Below are positions 1-11,500 of a DNA stretch of 64,000 nt, in pieces. The position numbers and the translations under genes were made by a program. Source of the stretch: Holtermannia corniformis (Eukaryota > Basidiomycota > Tremellomycetes > Holtermanniales); assembly GCA_001599935.1 (NCBI GenBank), contig BCIJ01000003.1, forward strand, positions 1,045,169 to 1,109,168. Reading direction: 5' to 3'. Every line of letters begins with the position of its first letter. Within the stretch, counting starts at the first letter, position 1. Below the pieces are notes generated by a model that made no database searches, was not told where the DNA came from, and worked only from the letters and a program-made list of their open reading frames with translations.

Positions 1-18
1 TCAGATACCAAATAAAGA

Positions 19-1995
19 CTACAAGTGCACAAAGTAGCGTCCTGAACCTTTCCAGTGGAACAGATGCCCACGCTGCTTTCGCAAGTATGCCGCGTAAACG
101 ACGCCACCGAGTGCTACAGTCACAGCGCTGATCACTGCTGTCCACTTGAAACTGTATCACCGTCAGCATCAGCCTGACTCGCACGCGCAGCAAGAGACTC
201 ACTCGCTTGGCCGGCTGAAGATGAGCACGACGACATATTTGGCCAGATCAAAAGCACTCTGCATGCTGATTTGCATGGCCATGTAGACGTTGCGCTTTGG
301 GTCTTCCTCGAGCGCCGTCTGCATCTCTTGCAGCTGTACGAGGTCGAACGAGTAGAGGCCGATACGGGAGAGCGCGAGGAAGAAGAACATGATGGTGTTG
401 TTGAGCCAACCGAGGGTCGTCATAGCTGGCGCGAGGTGGATGCAGGCCACGACTGGTACAAGGCAGAGGATTTCAAACCTATTAGGGTTAGCCATTGGTA
501 ACGCGAGAAAGAGTACTCACCAGATGGACCATGCGCCAGCGCGCGTGAGGCCAAGGCGCTTACTCAGCCACGGCATGACCGCCGTGCCCATCAACGAAGT
601 AGCGACGCATACCCCTCGTGTGAGAGAAATGGTGATATCTGAAAAGTCGCGCTCCGACTTGAGCCATGAGAGCATGACGCCATCGTAGGATAGTGAAGTC
701 AGATAGCACGATGAGCTAATCTCGTCAGTTGCGGCCGTCAGGCGAGATCAGTGCTTACATAGCAAGTGAGCCTGCGTCTAGTCAGTGTGATCTGGTAGCG
801 ACATGTGCATAGCTTACTGAGGAATACAGGGTGTTTGATAAAGTCGAGCCAGTCGCGCAAACCAGGGTTCATGCTCGTCTCGTGTGCGGATGTCGTGGCC
901 GTATCGGCGACCTCTTCCGTCCCCGCGGCACCATCAGGCAGCATAGGCGTCATAGGGGTCGTAGGTGACTCCAAGGCCGCCGCGTCGTCGTTTGCAAGTT
1001 GCTGATAGCCCCTTTGCCGCCGCGCATCCTCGAATGCTTGTAGCAAGGGGAACGCCTTCCAAACAAGGCCGATCCACACGAACTCGGTTGCCGTTGTCGC
1101 AAGTGAAACGCCCAGAAGGACAATACAAGTGACCGGATACCCGATCGTGCCGGTCAACAGCGAGACGAAGAGGGGAGCGAGCAGGCGGCAGAAGAGGAGC
1201 GCACGGCGGTTGTATGTGTTGAACATTGTCAATTGATCCGGTTTGCCCTTTGTAACGAGCATGACCCTACGAGAGTCAGTGGAGTGCACATGATGGCCGG
1301 GCGACGTGGCACCTACCAGTCGCGGTCAACGGCGAGATCGATGCAGATGGTAGCGAGTCGACCTATGGTCGCACATAGCACGAGCGCGGCCAGCAGCGCG
1401 ACGTCGATGGGTCGGAAGGTATGCTGCGTTTCTACCGTCTGCAGGGCATTGCGTAGACGGAGCACGCTGACGAGATCGGAACGTGTTTGTAGACCTTTGG
1501 ACAACAGAGTAGAAGACGCGAAGAGCAGCATGAAGCAGCTATACACGGCAGACTGGCAGATCTGCAGGAATCAGCTTGCATGCAAGCGCTGCGGCAGTAG
1601 GCTAGTGACCTTTTGGATGCCAATAGCCGTTCTCGCCAGGGCCACCTTGGGAAGCCGGTCCACCAGGCCACCGATGTACGATGAGATGGCCAGAGAGCCC
1701 AGTGTGATGCTGACACCCAGCACCGAAGCTGGTACCAAAGTCGTCGGGAACAGAACGATGAGGAAGAGGTACGCTGCGAACTCGAGGCATTGCTCGCTCC
1801 ATGCACTGTGCTGATCATCAGCTCGGCGTCTGCTCTCGGCACTGATGCAAACCTGCTAGTGTGCTGAGCCACGACGCTGAGCACTGCTTTCGTCGGGAGG
1901 CCCAGGATCATGGTGTGTACAGATGAAAGACCGTCTTCATCCACGTTCACGTCCGAGTGATCATTGTGCGATGCACGGATGCAAGTATGGTGCAT
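19..1995 (-). CDS. Ferroportin-type iron exporter (SLC40 family)
   Basis: A multi-exon gene for a polytopic membrane protein. Ferroportins export Fe2+ across the plasma or vacuolar membrane by an MFS-like fold. Family signatures are in order: an N-terminal QHTS-SAW-EQCLEFAAYLFLI helix, then GGLVDRLPKVALAR at the helix 2-3 loop (about 1700-1630), a mid exon with TRGVCVATSLMGTAVMPWLSKRLGLTRAG (about 640-540), and the C-terminal LSRIGLYSFDLVQLQEMQ followed by NVYMAMQISMQSAFDLAKYV (about 380-250). Intron 1 is 1852-1806 and the last intron is 202-152. The last exon encodes a final membrane helix ending GHLFHWKGSGRYFVHL. The ATG at 1995 is the first in frame; the ORF upstream of it lacks ATG. A long hydrophilic loop with Thr/Pro repeats lies near 1000-860, as in other ferroportins. 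Identity is strong, but substrate is inferred from family. Confidence 0.85.
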
Positions 1996-2238
1996 GCTGG
2001 CGAGCCAAAGACGGGATCGGCCGAAGCGGAATGTGCTAGACAGATGCGAGCAGTATGCTAACCACGCCAACCATACATGTCTGCAAGTTGTTAGGATTGT
2101 GGTAGGAGAGCTAACTGCAGCCGTTCAGATCGTGCTACGAGTGGGTGGCTCCAGGCTAGATGCTGGTAACGATTGGTAGGCTACATTGCATACGGTTGTA
2201 CCATTCTACCAAGTCTTGTCTGCGAAAACTCGACATTC

Positions 2239-4016
2239 TCAAGCCACAAACGTGCCGTTCTGGCAAGTGAACCCAAGGTCCGGGTTCCGGTCCGGCTCGA
2301 CGTTCAAGCAAATCACCGAGCTCGGCACGTCCGTCTCTGGGAACAGCTGGATGTTCTCCGTCTTGAAGTTGGTGCACGTCGTCGTGTTGCTGCATTCCAT
2401 GATCACACCCTGGGTGCCGTCGCGCGTCGAATTGATTCCGAGGTCGTACCAGCACGGTTCAGAGCGGCAAGAACCGTCACCGGGTTGGCGGGTGTTGATC
2501 CCGCCAGTGATGTTGATCCAGTTACTACGAGTGTGGTCAGCGGGAACACGGCTCTACGGCCTTCTACAGGACGTACAAGTCCTCCATGATCACCGAGGCA
2601 TTGTTAGGGCGGCCGGTCGTCTTCCCATTCTCAATCTACGAGCTCGTCAGTTCGCCAGCACACGGCAGGGCAGCGCCGTACCTGGGTAGCGCTGCTGCCT
2701 TGGTTGAAGTATGTCTGCGTGACAAAGACCGGGTACGTCACATTCGACACGCGCAAGTTGCTCCAGGTGATGTTCTTGGCCTAGCACCACATGTCAGTCA
2801 CTCATCCAACCGCCGAGTCTCCATCCTCACCAAGCCCTGGCCCCCAATCCACGACTTGAAACGAGCAGCATACACGGCGCCGTGGATGCTAAAGTCATCA
2901 AAGACAATGTCGCTCACAGCGGCGAATTTGCCCTGGTTTTGCCCCAGGGATCCGATCGAAAGCCCGTGGCAGCCTGGACCACCGAGGTAGCCGCCTCGGA
3001 TCACGACGTTTTGCGATCCAGCCTGCACGGCAAAAGCGTCGTCACCGCCGTAGTAGGTCGTGCGCTCAATCAAGACGTCTTGCGAGACAATGTCAAAGCC
3101 CTGAGAAGATCAGCTCTGCATGACCCGGTGTGACATGTCGACCCTAGTCCCTCACATCGGTGTTGAAGGGAAAGCTCGTCCGAGGCGAAGAGCTACGCGC
3201 ATCGATAAAGGTGTCGCGGACCGTAATGTTGCGCCCGTTCAAGTTGGTGCCCCTGCTTGCGTCAGGACCTTTTCGGTACGATTGCAGAATGCTGACCATG
3301 CGATCGGCTGGTGACTCTTGAAATTGGAGATCAAGCCATTGTTGACGCGAAAGTTCATCAAGTGGGGACGGCTGGCGAGGCCGGTCCCCGAGGCAGGGTT
3401 AGCATCCCACCATTGCTGGCCGTACGCTGTGCCAAGGTCAGTGGCTACTCGACCCTCAGGCTCGCTACTAACATTTGATCCAGCCGGTTGTGCTATTCTT
3501 GGTGCCTGTGAACTCGACATTGTCGCCTACAAAGGTGATCCAGTACAGCGCGCCATTCCAGGTACCGTCCGAGGTCTGGTTGACTAAAGGATGTCAGCTA
3601 ACGCAGCGGACTTCTCAAAGGGTTGCAACGCACCGACGGTCTGGACAGCTTCGATCGAGTTGGGTAGGTGCAAATTCCCTTTGACTTGGTATTCGACATT
3701 CGAGACGTTTTGGGCGATGATCGGGTTCAGCAGGTTGCTATCGACCTTGATCAGCATCGACCTCTGCACGCCCAGGAAAAACTCACTAGTCGACACCCTC
3801 TTCAAAGACTACCACGGCATCCCGGCTGCAGTTTGCAAACGCTGCGTTGACGGCTGGAGAATCATCGGCTGTGCCGTTGCTTGACGCATACAGCGACGGC
3901 ACGACGCAAGTCTTGGATCGAGGGACCCAGTTGCGCGCGACGAGCGAGCTATGCTGGACAGGGGACGCAGCGACGAGGACGGCAAGGGTACTGAAGAGCG
4001 TCAAGAAGCTCAGCAT
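2239..4016 (-). CDS. Secreted GH28 family pectin hydrolase (polygalacturonase-like)
   Basis: The first exon gives a signal peptide ([19 protein letters not shown]), so the enzyme is secreted. GH28 enzymes cleave galacturonan or rhamnogalacturonan backbones with a right-handed beta-helix fold. The catalytic motifs are present in order: NTDGFD (about 3150), GGDDAFAV (about 3030), [11 protein letters not shown] (about 2960) and ARFKSW for the R-x-K site (about 2860). An upstream YGQQWWD precedes [13 protein letters not shown] (about 3420), typical of the family. The gene is split by several short introns; the protein ends CQNGTFVA at 2239. The usual GDDC reads GDDA here, so a cysteine normally seen next to the catalytic Asp pair is absent; this suggests an exo-acting or divergent subfamily. 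Exact substrate cannot be told from sequence. The gene points tail-to-head at the ferroportin gene with 243 bases between them. Confidence 0.85.
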
Positions 4017-4489
4017 TTTGCAGGTTATTGACCGTCTGCGACCCACCCTCGGCTCAGCTTGATATACGCACCAGCAGCGCACCGTGACGGGCGGCCCGGT
4101 CGGCTAGCTCCAACTGTCAGCTGACAGACAGCTGCCAATGTCGAGGTCAGCGTGCGGTCACAGTGGACGACTTCAAGTGGAGGTCATCACTGTGCCTGTG
4201 GGCGGCAGCACGGCCCGCGCGATGGACCACAGTTATGCGGGCCGGTGGCTCAAGGGTGACCTGCCGAGGCCTGCAGCGAGATCGAGGCGAGGTTGTTCAT
4301 GTTCCAGGCTGTCGCTGGCCAGGCGAAAAGCGTTCACTCATCTCGAACTTGTAATGTTCTCGAGTCATGTCCGTTCATCGGCCCTGGCAACACGAGCAAA
4401 CGTATAACAGACTGCATCCGACACCGACTCGAACCAAATGATACAAACAAGGCCACAGGCCAGGCCAACCCAAGCATCCCAGTTCCCGC
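4017..4489. other. Intergenic, upstream of GH28 gene and downstream of RNR1
   Basis: This stretch holds the promoter of the minus-strand GH28 gene and the 3' end region of the ribonucleotide reductase gene. Short ORFs occur but none has coding character. No RNA gene or repeat was seen. Confidence 0.5.
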
Positions 4490-7400
4490 TCACCCAGAGC
4501 ACATGACGCACTGTTCCCGATCAGCCAGCGGTCCTCATGACTTCGCACAGCCACTCACAGCGTCCTTGTTATCGATCGAGCACTGGAGCGCGGCAGCCGC
4601 GCGCTCCTCTGCGCGCTTCTTGGCCTCCTCGTAGGTCATCTCTTCTTCCTCACTTGGGCCTGGGCTCTCGCTTCGTCGAGGCGTCTCGATGTGAGAGCCA
4701 GAGGGCGAGGTGGCGCCAGGGGTCGCAGCGGAGGCGGTTGACAGGCGTTGGAAGGCCGGTGTGAGGGCCTCGAGCTGCGAAGCCGAGGCGGTCGTTGGTG
4801 GTGGCCGGACCGGAGTGATGGGTACTCGCGCATCCCCGTCAGTCTTTTGCTGCTTGGCCTCTGCGTTTCGTTAGGCCTGTCCGGCAGTATCAGTCGAGAG
4901 ACTGACTGGCAAGCGTAGCAGCGTCAATCGTAAACTGAATGGCGTTTGCGGCAGGACGGGTTCGAAGGTAGTACCTTTAGCACGGCATCAGTATGATCCC
5001 GCAGCGATCAAGCCCACTCACATGCCCGTCTTGAGCCCCTTCTTCCAGGCGTAGCTAGGTTGCTGTCAGCGGCACTTCAAGACAGCAGCAATCACTCACA
5101 AGTGCATGCTAGTCAACTGGCTCGGCGACGGGCTCGTCAAGAACAAGTTGAGCGACTGCGACTGGCAGACGAACGCGCCACGATCAGCCGCGAGGTCAAT
5201 CAAAGCGCGCTGCTTCAATTCCCAGACTGATCCGCGAGATCAGCGCCATTCCTAAAGTTTTCGGTTGAGCAACCCACCAGTCTTGTAGATGGCCTTGATC
5301 TCGTCCGGTACGGTCGGAATGTTCTGCACGCTACCGCCGTGAGCAATGATGAGGTTCTTCATGTCGTCGTCCCAGAGTCCGAGGTTGACGAGGTCGCGGA
5401 GAAGCCACGGGCACACGACCTGGAACTCGCCGGCGAGAACACGGCGGGTGTAGATGTTGCTCGTGTAGGGCTCGACACACTCGCTGTGAGTCGTCAGTAC
5501 CTGCATTCACTCGACCACGGCACGCACTTCCACCCCAGAATCTGCGAGGTCGAAGCGGTCGGCATTGGGGCGACGAGCAATGAATTGCGGATCCCGTGCT
5601 TTGCAATCTTGGCCTTGAGCTCGGCCCAGTCCCAGAGATCGGTCGGGGTCACGCCCCACATGTCGTACTGGAGCGTACCCTGGCTAACGGGCGAGCCCTC
5701 ATACGACGAGTACGGGCCTTCGAGCTCGGCAAGCTCGCACGAGGCCTCGAGCGCCGCATGGTAGATTGTCTCGGAGATCTGGGCGTTGAGCAACCTAGCG
5801 TCCGGACTGTCGAATGGCATCCGGAGCGCCATGAACGCATCGGCAAGACCTTGAACGCCGAGACCGACGGGGCGGTGGCGCATGTTCGAGTTGCGCGCCT
5901 CGGGGACTGGGTAGTAGTTTACGTCGATGACCTTGTTGAGGTTGCGCGTGACAGACTTTGTGACCGCGTGGAGCTTTGCAAAGTCGTAGGTGCGCGTGTC
6001 GAGGCGGACAAAGGCCGGGAGGGCGAGGGATGCGAGGTTGCAGACGGCGACCTCGTCGGGCGCAGAGTACTCGATGATCTCGGTACACAAGTTGGACGAC
6101 TTGATCGTCCCGAGGTTTTTCTGGTTCGACTTGGCTGGGCAGTGTGAGCGCGTGGGGAGTCGTGATCAGAGTACGCACCATTGGCTGCATCCTTGTAGAG
6201 CAGGAACGGACCGCCCGTCTCGATCTGGGCCTCGAGGATGGCGTACCAGAGCTTTTGCGCCTTGACCGTCTTCTTGCCTGTGATGCATCAGCATGTGAGT
6301 GGCCGGGGGAATGTCCAGCTGAATAGCTGCAAGCCGCGGCGTCAACTCACCCTTGAGCTCGTTCTCGTATTTCGTGTAGAGCGCCTCAAACTCTGCGCCG
6401 TGGACGTCCGACAAACCCGGGCACTCGGCCGGGCACATGAGCGTCCAGTCACCATCCTGCTCGACGCGCTTCATGAACAGGTCGCAGATCCACAACGCGT
6501 AGAACAAGTCGCGGGCGCGGACCTCTTCCTTGCCGTGGTTCTTGCGCAAGTCGAGGAAATCGAAAACGTCGGCGTGCCAGGGCTCGAGGTAGATGGCAAA
6601 CGCGCCGGGCCGCTTGTTGCCGCCTTGGTCGACGTAGCGCGCGGTCGCGTCGTAGGCGCGGAGCATGGGCACGATCCCGTTCGAGTAGCCGTTGGTGCCG
6701 GCAATGTACGAGCCCTTTGCGCGGATGTTGTGGATGTGGAGACCGATCCCGCCGGCCGTCTTGGAGATCATGGCGCACGTCTTGAGCGTGTCGTAGATGC
6801 CCTCGATCGAGTCGTCTTGCATGGCGACGAGGAAGCACGACGAGAGCTGCGGGTGCGGTGTGCCGGCGTTGAAGAGCTAACAGGGTCAGCAAAGGTGCCA
6901 ACGAGAGACCGACTCACCGTCGGCGAGGCGTGGGTAAAGTAGCGCTCGCTCATGAGGTTGTACGTCTCGAGCACGCGCTCGACATCGTCACCGTGGATGC
7001 CGACAGCGACCCGCATGATCATGTGCTGCGGGCGCTCGACAATCTTGCCGTCGATCCGGAGCAAATAGCTGCGCTCGAGCGTCTTGAACCCAAAGTAGTT
7101 GTACGCAAAGTCGCGGTCGTAGATGATTGCGCTGTCGAGCACGTCGCGGTTGGCCATGACGGCCTCGTATGTCTTGTCCGAGATCATGGGTGCGGGCTTG
7201 CCCGTCTTTGGGTTGACCCACTTGTAGAGGTCGTCGACGACGGTGCTGAATGATTTCTTGGTCTCCTTGTGCAGGTTGGAGATGGCGATGCGGGCGGCGA
7301 GGATGGCATAGTCGGGGTGCTTGGTCGTCAAGTAGGCTGCGGTCTCGGCTGCCAGGTTCTACCAATGTCAGTTGAGGAGATGACGGTGCCGGGTAACATA

Positions 7401-7808
7401 CGTCGAGCTCGACCGTGGTGATGCCCTGCGATGGGTCAGTACAGAGCTGCGTTCGAACTGGTGATCACGCACAGAGTGAACTCCAGCAGCGACCTTTTTT
7501 GCTAAATGATCGTCAGCACTGCCCTACGCTCTCGTCGCCTCGCTGTCGGCGGCCACTCACTGATCCTGCGAGGCGTCAGACCTCGAGTGAAATTTGCAGA
7601 CGAGCTTGGACTCACTCGATCGGCTCGACATAGTTCATGTCCAGGCCATAAGAGAGCTTGATGATGCGCGCCGAGATCTTGTCGAAGCTGTGATGGGAGT
7701 GAGCGCGAGTCGACCGGTATGCGCCGAGTGTCGATGAGGTCGACAGGGCAAGCTTGGTACTCACGCGATGCGCTCACGGCGACCGTCACGCTTGAAGACG
7801 TAAGCCAT
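4490..7808 (-). CDS. RNR1: Ribonucleoside-diphosphate reductase large subunit
   Basis: Class Ia ribonucleotide reductase R1 reduces NDPs to dNDPs with the small subunit in the cytosol. The start [14 protein letters not shown] opens an ATP-cone. The middle shows [19 protein letters not shown] sequence, [40 protein letters not shown] with the active-site Cys, and [16 protein letters not shown], then [10 protein letters not shown] with the effector/active-site loop. The C-terminal tail ends with a short exon giving CVMCSG, the swinging CxxC that re-reduces the active site; it is joined by an intron after DNKDA (donor near 4562). A Ser/Pro/Ala-rich linker precedes the tail. Many short introns interrupt the gene, several near the 5' end (7340-7770). 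The promoter at 7809-8506 is shared head-to-head with the telomerase gene and carries ACGCGT boxes. Confidence 0.96.
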
Positions 7809-8506
7809 GGTGAGAGAGTGTACGCTGTGTGGATGAGAAGAGGAGAGCAAGTGCACTGCAAGAAGCCAGGGTCAGCCAAAGTGAATGGTAGACTCTACAT
7901 GGAGCGGCGCGTCACTCACAGCCTTGGAAAGTGATCGCAGAGTTGGTGTCGAGCACTCGTATCGCGTGAGAACTGCCAGCGAGTCTAGATGATGTACAAG
8001 AACAGAAAGAGAGAGGTTCGCGACTGGTTGTTGATCAGAGAGGATGGTCGACGGCCGCTGCGTCTTGTACAGTCAGCCGTTTGGACGCGTTCGTCGGTAA
8101 TCCTCGCGGTGGAATTAAACCGAACGGCAGACGCGTCCCGGTGATCTCGGACGCGTCGAACGGGGCGGACGCGTCGAGCGAGTCGGCGCCGTCGACCCGA
8201 ACGCAGCCTCCGGGCCCGACGCGTGTGGCACTCTTGTCCCATGCAGAGACGTGCTGTGTCGACTGGGTTTATCGTTGCATCAGGCCACCTGCCATCCACA
8301 GCATCAGTCGGTAGACACCCCTGGATGCACAGACTCAAGCCAGTTTGGGCTTCACTACCTCTGTTGGCTGTGGTGCACCCGCGTCCTTCGGCTAACAGTG
8401 TAAACCATCATGTGCTAGACCATCTAGCATGCCAGGCACTCGCTAGCAACTGCCTACCACTCGGTCGCAATCCACCGCGAGCGTCGACCATCGCCCTCGA
8501 GGCAGC
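7809..8506. promoter_or_regulatory. Divergent RNR1/TERT promoter with five ACGCGT (MCB-like) boxes
   Basis: The 698-bp region separates the starts of RNR1 (minus) and TERT (plus). ACGCGT occurs at 8085-8090, 8131-8136, 8151-8156, 8169-8174 and 8219-8224, five times in 140 bases. In yeasts this palindrome is the MluI cell-cycle box bound by the MBF (Mbp1/Swi6-type) factor at G1/S genes including the R1 gene. The cluster lies 280-420 bases from the RNR1 ATG and 280-420 bases from the TERT ATG, so it is placed midway. Binding is inferred from the motif. Confidence 0.7.
8085..8224. promoter_or_regulatory. Cluster of five ACGCGT palindromes
   Basis: Exact copies start at 8085, 8131, 8151, 8169 and 8219. 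Most are flanked by G and C (GACGCGTC), the extended MCB form. No comparable cluster was noticed elsewhere in the window; only isolated copies were seen (for example near 23595, 23618 and 25851). Confidence 0.75.
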
Positions 8507-11500
8507 ATGCCCAAGCGTAAACGGCCTGCGAACGCTCTGCGGCCAGATGAGATCCAGCACAAGACGCTGTCAGCTTTCTACCCGCACCTGTACACTCTCG
8601 CCAGCTACCTCCGCCTCCGTCTCGGCTGGTCGCAACAACACCTGTCCCAGCAGCCGCCAGATCTCTCGCACTTGCTCAACACGGTCGTCGTGGCTCGTGC
8701 TGACGACTGCGTGTTGAATCTCCAAATCAGCACACCGACCGCACCCGAAATCCTGTGCACCCAGCCCGAAGCCATCGATCGGATCGTGTACCGGCTCTCG
8801 TCAGGCCCCGCACCCGCCTGGAGTCAATACAAGCCCAAGAACTGCCTCACGCTAGGCTATGACTCGTCCACGGCGTATGCAGCCAACCCCAACAGGCCAA
8901 ACGTACAGCACAGTCTTCTCAACGGGTCGATTGCCGAGCTCAGAGGCTGGCAGTGGAAGGCGCTGCACGGCCGGTGCGTCGCAGCTCAGCGTGGCCACGT
9001 ACAGCACGCTAACGACCGCCGGCGCGTAGGATTGGCACAAGACACTTTATCGACCTCCTAGTGGAGAATTCAATCTTCTTGCCGACGGGGCCAGCACTCA
9101 ACGCATGCTATGTCCAGCTAGCAGGCAGGCCGCTCTGCGATCTCGAGCCACTCCCCAAGCCGGAAGATCAGGTAGTACCACCGCTGAGCGCTCTCGGGAA
9201 ACGCAAGCGTGAGCGACAGCGCGCTCCTAATGCGCAAGTCGGATCATCGACCGCACCACCTACTGACCCCAGCCCAGGATCGGCGCAATCGACATCCTCA
9301 TCCCACGCAACACGATGTTCTATGCCCAAACGAGGCTACAAGACGGGCGCAAAGCCTTCCAGAACGGTCTCCCGTGTAACCGTGAGTCCTGACACTAACT
9401 CTCGTAACGACAGTACTGATTGCTGCGTCTGGCAGACATACTGAATGTCTTGACGCGCAAGACTGCAGACCAGCCGACGGATGCCGACTGCCGCATTCTG
9501 CTAAAGCATGTGTTTCCTCGCCAGTTTGGGCTCGAAAACGTCTTCCGACGATCGGCAAAGGGAGCCAAGTCGGCAAAGTACGAGCTACCGCTGGACTCGA
9601 CGAACCGCATGGCCGAGCTCAAGGTCCGTATGCTGCGTCCTGTGATCGTTGTAATCTGCGCAAGGACTGACAGTGGGATAGCGCCAGTACGTCAAGTCTC
9701 TCAACACGACGGTGCCGAAACGCCTTCGAGGCGCGCCGATGGAGATGATGCGCTCGATCCTGCAGCAGTTCAAGCAAAGTGATGTGTCGAGACTTGCTGG
9801 TGTTCACTTGCGCCCAGAGGTGCGTCTCTCAGGTAAAGACAGATGGGGATGCTGACGTGTGACGGTACAGGCCTTCCAGGTGCCGACACAGCATCCGGTC
9901 CGTTCGGTGCCGTACCACGATGGCCCACACTACTGACTGCAGACTCAGATCTCACAACCGGACCCAGACGAATCTGTTGCTTCGGTCCTTCCCACGCAGC
10001 CACCGCCTGCCGACATCTCCTTCGAGATCGCACCAGTCCGCCCTTCCCAGCTCAAAGTCGAAAACAAGCCGGCGTGCTTGGCACTGGCTACTCCACACGG
10101 GCAGGTAAGCGTCCGACGATTCCAAGCCGTCACTCAAATCATGCAGGTGCACCGCTTTCTAGTCAATGCTCTCAGGGAACTCTTGCCGAAGCAGCTTTTC
10201 AGCAGCGATGCCAATTTGAAGCTGATCCATCGCCGTGCGTACAGGCACCTTGCTCAGAGCCCGTCGACTGATGCCGGTGCTAGGGTGCATGCGCTTCATC
10301 TGTGCCAGACAGCACGAAGCCATCTCGCTGCACGAGCTGGTGCAGGATTTCCGCGTCAACGACTGCGCGTGGCTCGCAGCGGGCGATCCGACACAGCGAT
10401 CCTCGCAGGCAGAGATGACGAAACGACGTGAGCTGGTGCAAGAGCTCGTCTTTTGGCTGTTTGATGCGGTCATCATCCCACTACTGCAGGTTCGTCGCGA
10501 TGTCAAGCCAGTGCCGTGGTCTGATGCACCCACAGGCTGCTTGCTATATCACAGAGACAGCCGTGACAAAGTATGCGACAGTCTACTTTCGCCGCGCGCT
10601 CTGGGACGACATGACGCGACCGCATCTGGAGACACTGGGTCGTACCCTGCTTGCGCCCGTGCCGGCGGTACGTCCAGTACACAGTCGAATGGGTAATGAG
10701 CTGACCCAGCTGAAAGGATCAGCTCGATGCGGCGCGTGATGGGCCGCTTGGTATCGCCAGAGTTCGACTGGTTCCAAAAGCTACAGGCTTTAGACCGATT
10801 GTCAACCTGGGCAAGCGCAAGCGCGTCAAGACGGCCCTAGGGGACGTGCTGCAACCGTCTGCAAACCAACTGCTCGAAGGAGTCTACCGGATCCTGACGT
10901 ATCACAAAGTACGCCTGGCATCTATCTCGCGACCTCGGCCTGACCCGGCTGCAGAATCACCGTCGGGATCAGTTACGCTCAACGCTTTTCGGCACAAACG
11001 AAATCTTTCCTCGTCTGCAGGCGTTCAAGCAAGCGATTGTGCGTCCTGATGGGTCATTGTGAGTTGAGAGATTGGCTAGCGAGCATGTTGTAACCCGACA
11101 GGCCACGGTTATATTTCGCAAAGATGGACATTCGTGCCGCTTTTGACACTATCGACCAAGGCATGATGATGGCTGTCCTGCGCGAACTGTTGGCACATGT
11201 AAGTCCCACGGAGGGAGATATGTAGCGGTCATCTGACACGTTCAGTCCCAAGACTACAGTATCATGGAGTACTTTCAGATCCTACCCCCGTCTGGCGAAT
11301 CCTCAAGGTCGAGTGCTACGAAACTGTTCAAAAAACGTGCACGGGGGTCGGGTGAGCGTGTGGCCTATCTTGCACCAGGACTCGACTCACAGTGTACAGG
11401 TGACACTGCCAATTTTGCCGCTCACACTCAGGAGCTCGCGGCGCCGATGCGCAATGCAGTCTTTGTCGATTTGGTGGGTCGAAGCGCGTTTGTCGTGCAC

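Noticed and set aside
4380..4450. Minus-strand GGTTCGAGTCGG resembling a tRNA B box
   Set aside because: No matching A box, acceptor stem or cloverleaf around it. No tRNA, rRNA or CRISPR-like array was found anywhere in the window.
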